Source: Parcubacteria group bacterium GW2011_GWA1_47_8
GTDB lineage: Bacteria > Patescibacteriota > Minisyncoccia > Phycocordibacterales > UBA1550
Assembly (NCBI GenBank): GCA_000996605.1
Contig: LCOP01000001.1
Span: 1 to 39,652, forward strand
Length of the DNA stretch: 39,652 nt
Direction of reading: 5' to 3'
Below are positions 7,714 through 15,198 of this stretch, one piece after another. Positions within the stretch are counted from its first letter, which is position 1, and each line of letters begins with the position of its first letter. The notes beneath the pieces were generated by a model. That model was not told where the DNA came from. It did no database searches and worked only from the letters and a program-made list of their open reading frames with translations. Made by a program: the position numbers and the translations under genes.

Positions 7714-8166
7714 CTAACCCTCACTCTGTTTTTTCTGAAGTTTTTCGAGCGCGTGAATCATCGTGGAGATTATCTCTCGCGCGATTTTCATTGCGGTATC
7801 CTCGGTCGCATTCCCCCTGATCCATCGTTCGTATCCCAATAAGACCATCTTGGAACCACGCGACCCGTTCGGCGATGGTACTCTCTGGCACTACAGAGTA
7901 TTTTGCAAGGGCGCAGTCTATCACTCCCCACGTCGGATAGCGATAGGCGGATGTTTCGTCCGTGTTGTGCGGAGGTCGAAGGGGGAGCTCATATTTTATC
8001 TCCTCAAGCAATCTCATGAGGCCGCCGCTGTTGTAACACGTTTTCCCGTCCTTTTGAAAGTGCGAGCTTTTTCCCCGCGTACATGCGCATCGGCACGATA
8101 AAGCGCTTGGAGCGCATTCATTAAATATTTACTACTCAGTGATCTGTGTTTTCTTGCTGGGGACAT
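7714..8166 (-). pseudogene. Unrecognised gene broken by two compensating frameshifts
   Basis: Read on the minus strand, ATG at 8166-8164 (with AGGAAGG upstream) opens a frame starting MSPARKHRSLSSKYL. It hits a stop near 8016 unless one base is added in the T4 run at 8041-8044. The next frame then reads CYNSGGLMRLLEEIKYEL and on to ERVAWFQDGLIGIRT. Removing one base from the C5 run at 7813-7817 restores the first frame, which ends NATEDTAMKIAREIIST...KLQKKQSEG with TAG at 7716-7714. The joined product would be about 151 residues. No domain is recognised. Both breaks fall in homopolymers, so sequencing or assembly error is as likely as decay. Confidence 0.55.
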
Positions 8167-8250
8167 TTCCCACCTTCCTGCTCCAGGGGAGCGTTTGAGC
8201 CTAATGAGATACTACGTCAAGAATCCCGGGAAGTAAATACCTCAAAGCAT

Positions 8251-8279
8251 TTGCGTCGTTCCTCTCTTGGCGATATACT
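8251..8279 (+). promoter_or_regulatory. Promoter of the pilM-like gene
   Basis: TTGCGT at 8251-8256, a 17-bp spacer, and TATACT at 8274-8279. The -10 ends 7 bases before the ATG at 8287, so the transcript is likely leaderless or nearly so. Confidence 0.6.
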
Positions 8280-8286
8280 ATAGGTA

Positions 8287-9468
8287 ATGAAATTCTCCTT
8301 TCTTCAAAAACAAAAGCAGAACAAATCACTGACACTTTTGATCGATATTGGTTCAGCGAGCGTGGGTGTTGCGCTTACAGAAATCCACGAGGGGAAGCCG
8401 CCACAAATTCATAAATCGGTTCGCGAGACCATCCCGTTCCATGACGTACTGTCTTCTCCGCGCTTTTTAATCGCGATGAATCACGCGCTCATGCGCGCCC
8501 TTGCCCGCGTCCAAGAGGAGACAAAAGAGTTTGGTGCACCAGTGCATATCGTATGTACTCTTGCCTCCCCGTGGTTTATTTTGAAAAGTCGCCACCTTCG
8601 CATCGAGCGCACGGTCGCGTTTGAAATCACTGAACGTACCCTCGCCGAGTTTCTTCTCGAAGATATAGAGAAACTCAAGGAGGAAATTAAAGACATTTTG
8701 CCCGCTCCACAAATAGAGATTATAGAAAAGCACGTCATTCGGGTGAAGTTGAACGGATATGAGGTCAAGAATCCGTACGCACAAAAGACAACCCATGCGG
8801 AGGTAGATGTCGTGACGGGAGTTTCTTCGAAGCGGGTCATCGAGAGTATCAAGCATGTCCTCGGCAGTTTTTTCCAAAACGAAACGATTCGTTTTGGCGC
8901 GTTTCCTGTCGCGGCGTTTAGTGCGATACGCGATGTTTTTCTCCATGAAGAGAGCTTCTTGTTCCTCGATATTACTGGAGAGGCAACCGACGTTTCTCTG
9001 GTGCGGGACAATCTCTTGATGGGAACTGTGTCGTTTCCGTACGGAAAAAACTTTTTTATTCGAAAACTATCCGCGGGGCTCCAAGCGCCGCAAGAAGATG
9101 CCGTATCGACATTTGCAATGTTTCTCTCCGGCACCTTGGATCAAAAGAAGCATGGGCGGGTGAAGGGGATTGTCGAAGCGAGTTCTGCAGAGTGGCTGGC
9201 GTCATTCGAAAATGCCCTCGGAGAACTTTCGAGAGAAGGGGCGCTTCCACATAAAATATTTTTTTCTTCAGATGATGACATCGCCAAAATATTTTCTAGT
9301 TTGATACAAGAGGCAAAATCAACCCTGCTTCGCGGAGAGAAATTTGAAGCACAATGCCTTGATCAATTTATTGTGGCGCGGTTTGTTTCTTTTGATACCG
9401 GGGTGGTACGGGATCCGTTCATTGTCATTGAGGCACTTTTTGCACAGAAGCTTTTTGTGCAAAAGTGA
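8287..9468 (+). CDS. PilM/FtsA-like actin-fold ATPase
   Basis: 393 residues. A phosphate-1-like segment LLIDIGSASVGVALTE lies near the N-terminus, and a second glycine-poor phosphate segment FLFLDITGEATDVSLV lies near residue 225, as in the FtsA/PilM/HSP70 fold. The conserved IVCTLASPWF and a SHS2-like middle region are also seen. In type IV pilus systems PilM is cytoplasmic and recruits PilN. Here the next gene is a single-pass membrane protein, consistent with such a pairing. Other pil genes are not in the window. FtsA-like function in division cannot be excluded. Confidence 0.6.
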   Translation: MKFSFLQKQKQNKSLTLLIDIGSASVGVALTEIHEGKPPQIHKSVRETIPFHDVLSSPRFLIAMNHALMRALARVQEETKEFGAPVHIVCTLASPWFILKSRHLRIERTVAFEITERTLAEFLLEDIEKLKEEIKDILPAPQIEIIEKHVIRVKLNGYEVKNPYAQKTTHAEVDVVTGVSSKRVIESIKHVLGSFFQNETIRFGAFPVAAFSAIRDVFLHEESFLFLDITGEATDVSLVRDNLLMGTVSFPYGKNFFIRKLSAGLQAPQEDAVSTFAMFLSGTLDQKKHGRVKGIVEASSAEWLASFENALGELSREGALPHKIFFSSDDDIAKIFSSLIQEAKSTLLRGEKFEAQCLDQFIVARFVSFDTGVVRDPFIVIEALFAQKLFVQK

Positions 9469-9474
9469 TATACT
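9469..9474 (+). promoter_or_regulatory. Possible -10 box (TATACT) for the baseplate-J-like gene
   Basis: TATACT starts one base after the pilM-like stop and ends 16 bases before the ATG at 9491. The gene may also be co-transcribed with the upstream one. Confidence 0.35.
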
Positions 9475-9490
9475 GAATATATTATTTATT

Positions 9491-10852
9491 ATGGATGGCA
9501 TTATACGAAAACCAAAAAATGAAGTCCTCGGACAGGATAATTCCGCTAAGCGTCCGCCGCTTATCCTTGAGTCTTCCTTGAAGCAAGGAACTCCGGTAAA
9601 AGGGCTTGAGCGTATCGAACAGAATCCTTTTTTTGACCGTATCAATATGAAGCCTCGAGGAGAGCCGCAGGCAGTGAAGACTACGTCCCCGAAACAGTCT
9701 CGTTCGTATGGATTATGGTGGGCGCTCGCGGTGACAGTGCTTCTCAGCGCGGGGTTTGCGGTCGCAACGTACTTCTCAAGCGCGACGATAGAGCTTGTGC
9801 CGCTTACCAAGAGTGCCAATCTTGACCATGAATTTACCGCAAGTCTCGTCCCTCTCTCTGGTGACCTCGGGTTTCAATTAGTGAGCCTCACCGAAGAGAC
9901 GTCAAAAGATATTCCCGCAACTGTCTCGAAAGATATCAAGCAGAAGGCTTCCGGTAAAGTCGCTATTTTCAATGCATATAGTACCAAAGAACAACGTTTG
10001 GTAAAAAATACTCGTCTCGAGTCGTCAGACCACAAGATATTTCGTATTGACGAATCAGTTGTTGTCCCGGGGGCAAAGATTGTCGGTGGCAAGGTTGTCA
10101 CGCCCGGGTCAGTCGAGGTGCTCGCGTATGCGGATGCCGCCGGCGAAGAGTATAATATCGGACTTGCAGACTTTACTATCCCCGGGCTCAAAGGTGACCC
10201 ACGGTATACAAAGTTCACCGCGCGGTCAAAGCCGGATTCGCCAATCAAAGGGGGATTTTCAGGTTCTGTAAAGGTCCCTACCGATGAAGCCGTCGCGGGA
10301 GCAGAGAAAGACCTGAGAGAAGAACTTAAAAAAAACGTGGTTGAAAAAGCGCGCGGACAAATTCCCGAGACTGCGGTATTTTTCCCCGGAAGCATGGTGC
10401 TTAAGTTCGAAGAAATTCCGCTCTCTCTTTCTATGTCATCAGGGGATACCGCACACCTCCGTATGCGCGCGATTGCTTCCGTTTTCTTTTTTGATAAAGA
10501 AATTCTTACGAAAAAAATTGCACAAGTGGCACTTCCTGAATTCAAAGACAATATGTTAACACTTTCAAATATTGCAACACTGGTATTTACATTCGGCACT
10601 TCTGTCGATACCGTAGTCCTTACTGATCTAAAAAATATCCGCTTTACCCTTGTGGGAACACCACTCTTTGTCGGGCAGATTGATACCCAGAAGATTGCCA
10701 GCGACCTTGCGGGCAAGGATAAGGCAACCGCAGGAAAGATCATCGCCGCCGATAGTAATGTGAAAAGCGCGAATACCGTCATTCGACCGCTTTGGAAAAC
10801 AACATTTCCTGCCGATCCCACAAAAATTTCAGTAAAGATTGTTGCGGAATGA
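9491..10852 (+). CDS. Single-pass membrane protein with baseplate-J-like domain
   Basis: 453 residues. Residues ~1-75 are polar and cytoplasmic, then a membrane helix (WWALAVTVLLSAGFAVATYF, about 77-96). The extracytoplasmic part contains a segment resembling phage baseplate J/gp47 proteins: GKVAIFNAYSTKEQRLVKNT, FRIDESVVVPGAKIVGG, VEVLAYADAAGEEYNIG, FTIPGLKGDP. Such proteins recur next to pilM-like genes in Parcubacteria, and I infer a role in pilus or envelope assembly. The ATG at 9491 is chosen over an upstream frame extension because that extension overlaps the pilM-like gene and adds no domain. Confidence 0.65.
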   Translation: MDGIIRKPKNEVLGQDNSAKRPPLILESSLKQGTPVKGLERIEQNPFFDRINMKPRGEPQAVKTTSPKQSRSYGLWWALAVTVLLSAGFAVATYFSSATIELVPLTKSANLDHEFTASLVPLSGDLGFQLVSLTEETSKDIPATVSKDIKQKASGKVAIFNAYSTKEQRLVKNTRLESSDHKIFRIDESVVVPGAKIVGGKVVTPGSVEVLAYADAAGEEYNIGLADFTIPGLKGDPRYTKFTARSKPDSPIKGGFSGSVKVPTDEAVAGAEKDLREELKKNVVEKARGQIPETAVFFPGSMVLKFEEIPLSLSMSSGDTAHLRMRAIASVFFFDKEILTKKIAQVALPEFKDNMLTLSNIATLVFTFGTSVDTVVLTDLKNIRFTLVGTPLFVGQIDTQKIASDLAGKDKATAGKIIAADSNVKSANTVIRPLWKTTFPADPTKISVKIVAE

Positions 10853-10907
10853 TGCGAATATGGGTGGAGCAAGTATTTTCCAATCCCTAAATTACACCCA
10901 AATGGTA

Positions 10908-11235
10908 TCATACTTTGCTGTTAATTTCTCTGAATAATTTCTGTCTTTCGACAAAGACTTTTTGTGCGGTCTCGAAGTGAGTCATGCGTTTTGTTTCCGC
11001 GAGAAGTGTTTCTTTAGTGATTCCTTTCCGTAAATACTAGACCAGTCCTGCAATAGCAACCCGTGCAAACACCGCCAGAATTGTACCGAAACTTGCCGAG
11101 CGCAGTGTCCACCAACTCATACGTTCCTTCTTTATTGCTTGTGCTTTTAAATCTGACCGTATTCCCGAGTTTGATAAACTCGGCAAGTTGTTCCACACTT
11201 ACCAAATGGTCGTCTTTCATATCTATGGTATTCAC
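10908..11235 (-). pseudogene. Degraded gene, N-terminus resembling a Parcubacteria integrase-type transposase
   Basis: The minus-strand frame from 11235 begins MNTIDMKDDHLVSVEQLAEF and continues to YELVDTALGKFRY, resembling the N-terminal domain of rve/IS481-like integrases I recall from Parcubacteria. After that the frame degenerates. Another frame carries FARVAIAGLV, an in-frame TAG, then YLRKGITKETLLAETK...QKLFREINSKV ending in TGA at 10910-10908. At least one frameshift and one stop separate the parts, or two unrelated remnants are joined. The family assignment is from memory and tentative. Confidence 0.35.
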
Positions 11236-11319
11236 CGCTTCGGGAGCTCTTTTGGGCTCCTTTTGCGTTGGAATCGTATCTCATTTAGGCGTGATTGTGT
11301 GTTGGAGAAGACAGATTCT

Positions 11320-11346
11320 TTGAAATTATACGATTTTATGTATAAT
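11320..11346 (+). promoter_or_regulatory. Promoter upstream of tRNA-Asp
   Basis: TTGAAA at 11320-11325, a 15-bp spacer, TATAAT at 11341-11346, preceded by TG. It lies about 80 bases before tRNA-Asp. Confidence 0.5.
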
Positions 11347-11426
11347 TATAAGAGTCATCTTAAAAACAGTCTTTTTCTTGAGAAAAAGAAGAAGGTATTT
11401 GAAAAATACCATAAATTAAAAAATAT

Positions 11427-11500
11427 GCAGTCGTAGCTTAGCTGGTTAAAGCACCACCTTGTCACGGTGGGGACCGTGGGTTCAAATCCCATCGACTGCG
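11427..11500 (+). tRNA. tRNA-Asp (GTC)
   Basis: The acceptor arms GCAGTCG and CGACTGC pair fully. The anticodon stem is CCACC/GGTGG with loop TTGTCAC, giving anticodon GTC. The T-arm contains GGTTCAAATCC. Length 74. No CCA is encoded. Confidence 0.95.
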
Positions 11501-11501
11501 C

Positions 11502-11542
11502 AATGCAAAACACCCCCGGAAATTCCGGGGGTGTTTTGCATT
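11502..11542 (+). terminator. Strong terminator-like palindrome after tRNA-Asp
   Basis: Two perfectly complementary 20-base arms around a single central base, with a GC-rich core (CACCCCCGG/CCGGGGGTG) and outer A/T-rich arms that supply the T-run on either strand. Confidence 0.8.
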
Positions 11543-11617
11543 GCATTGAAAAAAATGCGCAAATAGTGTATCGTGTCGGGGTGCTGGAAAAGTTTGAGGT
11601 TAAAGATATTAAGTCGT

Positions 11618-11686
11618 TATAGCTGTTTTGGTAAGTTTACCGCATCGTCACGCCGTGCTTATTGTAGCTGTTTTGGTAGGCTTACC
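11618..11686 (+). repeat. Two copies of a ~23-base tRNA-like fragment, 45-base period
   Basis: TAGCTGTTTTGGTAAGTTTACC (from 11619) and TAGCTGTTTTGGTAGGCTTACC (from 11664) differ at two positions and lie 45 bases apart. They resemble the TAGCTCAGTTGGTAGAGC D-arm of the adjacent tRNA-Thr genes and may be decayed tRNA pieces. No tRNA fold is possible for either copy. Confidence 0.4.
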
Positions 11687-11735
11687 GGGTTACCACGCAG
11701 TTTATACAGAGCGAATATAGGGAAAGATTCACCTC

Positions 11736-11808
11736 GCCGTTGTAGCTCAGTTGGTAGAGCACGTTCTTGGTAAGAACGAGGTCTCCGGTTCAATCCCGGA
11801 CAACGGCT
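11736..11808 (+). tRNA. tRNA-Thr (GGT)
   Basis: The acceptor arms GCCGTTG/CAACGGC pair fully. The anticodon stem is CGTTC/GAACG with loop TTGGTAA, anticodon GGT. The T-arm is CCGGTTCAATCCCGG. Length 73. Confidence 0.95.
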
Positions 11809-11836
11809 CACGCAAGTTTTTTGTAAGATTAATTAT

Positions 11837-11909
11837 GCCACCTTAGCTCAGTTGGTAGAGCATCTCACTCGTAACGAGAAGGTCCGCAGTTCGATTCTGC
11901 GAGGTGGCT
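11837..11909 (+). tRNA. tRNA-Thr (CGT)
   Basis: The acceptor arms GCCACCT/AGGTGGC pair fully. The anticodon loop CTCGTAA gives anticodon CGT. The anticodon stem TCTCA/CGAGA has one A-C mismatch next to the loop. The T-arm is CGCAGTTCGATTCTGCG. Length 73. Confidence 0.93.
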
Positions 11910-11957
11910 CCAAAAAGAAAAAACACCAGATGATGTTCCTTGCGGATTATTATCTGG
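11910..11957 (-). terminator. Possible minus-strand terminator of the NUDIX gene
   Basis: On the minus strand CCAGAT pairs with ATCTGG across a ~20-base loop, followed by TGTTTTTTCTTTTT. The stem overlaps the NUDIX stop codon. Confidence 0.4.
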
Positions 11958-12432
11958 CGCTTGATTGAATCTGCGGAATAACTTTGGGCGTGGTTTTTTT
12001 AAAAAGAATATTTTTGAAAATTTTTCTATGCGTAGGGAGAAAATCCACTAGCCCTAGTATTTCTCTCGGGGAGAGGAGCTTTGTTTCAAGGAGAGCATCC
12101 CCGTCTTTGATGAGACCCTTCGAGATTTCAATGAAATCTTCTACAATCGCGCCGTATATATAAAGAAAGTGGTTGCCCTTGTCTATCGGATCTAATAATT
12201 CACGCAGGCAGTTCTCTCCCACCACTTGTGATGTTTCTTCCCATAGTTCGCGTATTGCTGCTACTAGGGGCGATTCACCATGCTTGATATGCCCTGCGGG
12301 GAATTTCCATTTTGGCCGCAAGTGTTTTGTATTCTGCACCACGAGAACCTTGCCTTCTTTGTGATTGTACAAAATTATCAATACCGCGCCAGGGTCATCA
12401 TATGGGTCTCTATTTTTCACCGTTACCTCCAT
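11950..12432 (-). CDS. NUDIX hydrolase
   Basis: 160 residues. The Nudix box is GHIKHGESPLVAAIRELWEETSQV, fitting G-x5-E-x7-R-E-L-x-E-E with Ser in place of the usual final Gly. An upstream KWKFPAGHI segment is typical. The family hydrolyses nucleoside diphosphates linked to another group, and the substrate cannot be read from sequence. The gene is divergent from prfB with about 100 bases between. Confidence 0.85.
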   Translation of the reverse strand: MEVTVKNRDPYDDPGAVLIILYNHKEGKVLVVQNTKHLRPKWKFPAGHIKHGESPLVAAIRELWEETSQVVGENCLRELLDPIDKGNHFLYIYGAIVEDFIEISKGLIKDGDALLETKLLSPREILGLVDFLPTHRKIFKNILFKKTTPKVIPQIQSSAR

Positions 12433-12524
12433 TTTTTACACATTGAAAGGTCAATTAATGACTAAAAAAAATTATGGCATATTTTGTATAAAAAAGCAAA
12501 TTTCTGCCACTCGGTCGCCTCTGC

Positions 12525-12530
12525 TATACT
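12525..12530 (+). promoter_or_regulatory. -10 box (TATACT) for prfB
   Basis: TATACT ends 6 bases before the ATG at 12537, predicting a transcript start at the start codon. No strong -35 is evident. Confidence 0.55.
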
Positions 12531-12536
12531 GGGGCA

Positions 12537-13424
12537 ATGCAAATGACGAAAGAGGATATCAATAGTAAAATCGCCGAACTTGAAGCGGCAATGGTGACCG
12601 CGGACTTTTGGTCCGACAAAGCGCGCGCGCAGGCGACGATCCGCGAAATCCACGAGCTCAAGGAAAAGCTCGCCGGCGTGGGTAAATATGATCGCGGCAA
12701 TGCCGTCATGACCATTTTCTCGGGGGCGGGGGGGGATGACGCCGAGGACTTTTCCAGTATGCTCCTCCGCATGTATACGAAATTTTTTGAAAAACACGGA
12801 TTCTCGTGGACAACGGTGCATGAAAACAAAAATGACCACGGCGGGTATCGCAACATCACACTCGAGATTCATGGCAAAAGCGTGTATGGCATGCTTAAAA
12901 ACGAATCCGGCGTGCACCGACTCGTACGCATCTCGCCGTTCAGTTCCAAAAAGTTGCGACACACGTCGTTTTCCATGGTGGAAGTTATCCCCGATTTCAA
13001 ATCGCATGGTGATGATATCGGGGTTTCTGATCGCGATATTCGGGTCGAGTTCAGCCGTTCTTCGGGGCCGGGCGGGCAGAATGTGAACAAGCGCGAGACG
13101 GCGGTGCGCGTCGTGCACATACCCACGGGGATTGCCGTGCATGTGGAGACCGAGCGTTCGCAGGAGCAAAATCGTGAGCGCGCGGTGCAAATCCTCAAAG
13201 GCAAGCTCTACAAAAAACGTGAAGAAGAGCGCAAGGCGGCGGAATCAGGAATGTACATTAGTAAAACAACCGACATCGAATGGGGAAATCAAATCCGCTC
13301 CTACGTCGTTCACCCCTACAAGATGGTCAAGGATCACCGCACGGGAGTAGAGACCGGAAACGTGGACGCCGTGCTCGAAGACGGGGAGATTGAGGCGTTC
13401 ATTGAAGCGGAGAGGGAATTGTAG
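12537..13424 (+). CDS. prfB: Peptide chain release factor 2 (short form)
   Basis: 295 residues, against about 365 in E. coli, with most of domain 1 missing. The RF2-type stop-codon recognition tripeptide SPF is at residues 133-135, giving UAA/UGA specificity. The peptidyl-hydrolysis motif GGQ is at residues 179-181 within SGPGGQNVNKRET. There is no sign of the in-frame UGA autoregulatory frameshift known from E. coli prfB; the gene appears to start at the first ATG after its -10 box. Its presence agrees with UGA acting as stop in this organism. Confidence 0.9.
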   Translation: MQMTKEDINSKIAELEAAMVTADFWSDKARAQATIREIHELKEKLAGVGKYDRGNAVMTIFSGAGGDDAEDFSSMLLRMYTKFFEKHGFSWTTVHENKNDHGGYRNITLEIHGKSVYGMLKNESGVHRLVRISPFSSKKLRHTSFSMVEVIPDFKSHGDDIGVSDRDIRVEFSRSSGPGGQNVNKRETAVRVVHIPTGIAVHVETERSQEQNRERAVQILKGKLYKKREEERKAAESGMYISKTTDIEWGNQIRSYVVHPYKMVKDHRTGVETGNVDAVLEDGEIEAFIEAEREL

Positions 13425-13468
13425 GGTAGAAAGTAGAATATGGAATATGGAATATTGAATTTTGAATA
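13425..13468. repeat. GAAT-type degenerate intergenic repeat
   Basis: Units GTAGAATAT, GGAATAT, GGAATATT, GAATTTT, GAATAG run between prfB and ftsE. They match the repeats at 2032-2066. Confidence 0.45.
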
Positions 13469-13507
13469 GAAACACACACGGGGGGGGCGCGGCTTCGGAT
13501 AAGGGGA

Positions 13508-14188
13508 ATGATTTACTTCGACAATGTCTCAAAGGTCTATCCCGACGGAACCAGTGCGCTCGACGGGGTGACCTTTTCGGTCGACCAAGGAGAGTTTATT
13601 TCCATCGTGGGACACTCCGGTGCGGGAAAGACGACACTTATCAAACTTCTCTTGGGGGAAGAGCACCCCACGAGTGGGTCGGTTTCTTTTGATTCCGTCG
13701 ATATCCAAAAAGTTCGCGCTAAAGATATGCCCACTCTTCGACGCCGCATCGGTGTTATTTTTCAAAATTTTCGCTTATTGCCGACAAAGACCGCGTATGA
13801 AAATGTGGCGTTTGCCATGGAAGCGGCGGGCAAGACCGACGAAGAAATCGCCTCCGACGTGCCCCACGTGCTCGAGCTCGTCGATCTTTCCAAGAAAATG
13901 TGGAATTTCCCAAGGCAGCTCTCTGGCGGGGAGCTCCAGCGGGTCGCTATTGCGCGCGCAATCGTCAATCATCCGGATCTTATCATCGCCGATGAGCCGA
14001 CGGGGAATCTTGACCCGGTGAACACGTATGAAATCATACAAATCCTCAAAAAGATCAATGACATCGGAACGACCGTTATCTTGACGACACACAACAAAGG
14101 CGTGGTCGAGGCATTGGGAAAACGTGTCATTACCATGGATCACGGCAAGGTGGTCCGTGACGATGCTACGGGGAAGTACGCCTTGTAG
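13508..14188 (+). CDS. ftsE: Cell division ATP-binding protein FtsE
   Basis: 226-residue ABC ATPase. Walker A is GHSGAGKTT (residues ~36-44), the signature is LSGGELQRVAIARAI, and Walker B is LIIADEPTGNLD. The YFDNVSKVYPDG start and short length are typical of FtsE. It couples ATP hydrolysis to FtsX to activate peptidoglycan amidases at the septum. ftsX follows after 52 bases. An AAGGGGA stretch before the ATG could be a ribosome binding site, one of the few in this window. Confidence 0.92.
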   Translation: MIYFDNVSKVYPDGTSALDGVTFSVDQGEFISIVGHSGAGKTTLIKLLLGEEHPTSGSVSFDSVDIQKVRAKDMPTLRRRIGVIFQNFRLLPTKTAYENVAFAMEAAGKTDEEIASDVPHVLELVDLSKKMWNFPRQLSGGELQRVAIARAIVNHPDLIIADEPTGNLDPVNTYEIIQILKKINDIGTTVILTTHNKGVVEALGKRVITMDHGKVVRDDATGKYAL

Positions 14189-14240
14189 CCATGAGTATAT
14201 AGTCTGCGACGGTGATGTGATAGAATAAATAAAAATCATT

Positions 14241-15170
14241 ATGCTCTGGGTAAACACAAAAAGAATCATTAAAGCGGGGTTCATCAACTTTTGGCGAAAC
14301 GGCAGTGTTTCGCTCTCCGCGGTCTTTGTCATGGTTGTCGCCTTGTTCATGATTGGCTCGACATTTCTCCTAACCGCATTTTTGGGCACCGCCCTCAAGG
14401 ACCTCGAGAATAAAATAGATATTAATATTTATATTGCGGTCGGTACCAAGGAGTCCGAAATCATGGATCTCAAACAGCGCCTCGAGGGTTTGCCCGAGGT
14501 GGAGACTGTTTTGTATGTTACGCGCGAACAAGCACTCGAGAATTTTCGCGAGTTACATAAAGATGATCACCGAATCATTCAGGCGCTCGATGAAGTGGGT
14601 GATAATCCGCTCACTGCAATCCTTAATGTAAAAGCAGAGGAGCCTTCGCAATACGAAGGGATCTCTAATTTTTTACAAGGAAAGAGCGCGCTCGTTTCCG
14701 GAGCATCCTCAATCATTTCTAAGGTGAATTATAATGACAACAAGATTGCTATCGATCGTTTGTCGCGGCTTATCGAAGGGGTAAAAAAGCTCGGGAGCAT
14801 CATTACCGCGCTTCTCATCGGTATTTCGGTGCTCATCACATTCAATACGGTCAGACTCGCTATTTTTATCGCGCGGGATGAGATCAGCGTGATGCGTCTT
14901 GTGGGGGGCGGCAACCACTATATTCGTGGACCGTTCCTTGTCGAGGGGGTCATCTACGGCCTCGTGGCTGGACTACTCACGATGATCCTTTTTTATCCAG
15001 TCACATACTGGCTGAAGAATGTGACGCAGGGGTTCTATGGCGGAATTGATTTACTTCAGTATTTCGTCGCGAACTTCGTAGATATTTTTCTCATTACCGT
15101 ACTTACCGGTATGGTGCTCGGGGCGGTCTCGAGTTACCTAGCCGTCCGCAAGTATTTATCCGTCCATTAA
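14241..15170 (+). CDS. ftsX: Cell division protein FtsX (permease-like)
   Basis: 309 residues with the FtsX layout: one N-terminal TM (~25-48), an extracytoplasmic domain (~50-175), then three C-terminal TMs (about 190-210, 235-262, 280-303). The first part contains INFWRNGSVSLSAVFVM and the end a FtsX/MacB-like IFIARDEISVMRLVGGG. It follows ftsE, as is standard for the FtsEX complex. Confidence 0.9.
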   Translation: MLWVNTKRIIKAGFINFWRNGSVSLSAVFVMVVALFMIGSTFLLTAFLGTALKDLENKIDINIYIAVGTKESEIMDLKQRLEGLPEVETVLYVTREQALENFRELHKDDHRIIQALDEVGDNPLTAILNVKAEEPSQYEGISNFLQGKSALVSGASSIISKVNYNDNKIAIDRLSRLIEGVKKLGSIITALLIGISVLITFNTVRLAIFIARDEISVMRLVGGGNHYIRGPFLVEGVIYGLVAGLLTMILFYPVTYWLKNVTQGFYGGIDLLQYFVANFVDIFLITVLTGMVLGAVSSYLAVRKYLSVH

Positions 15171-15198
15171 TCACGAGAGTTATCCGCATATCTTTGCC

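Larger units (their letters stand above)
10853..11426. other. 574-base gap between the baseplate-J-like gene and tRNA-Asp
   Basis: It contains a degraded minus-strand gene (10908-11235), a tRNA promoter (11320-11346) and two short hairpins (CTTTTTCT/AGAAAAAG near 11371 and GGTATTT/AATACC near 11395). No intact gene is visible. Confidence 0.5.

Noticed and set aside
7763..8101. 112-residue plus-strand frame opposite the broken minus-strand gene
   Set aside because: The minus strand has a ribosome binding site, coherent helical protein sequence and a terminator; the plus frame looks like its shadow.
12537..12620. Programmed frameshift in prfB
   Set aside because: The frame is continuous from the first ATG and no in-frame TGA with a slippery upstream codon is seen.
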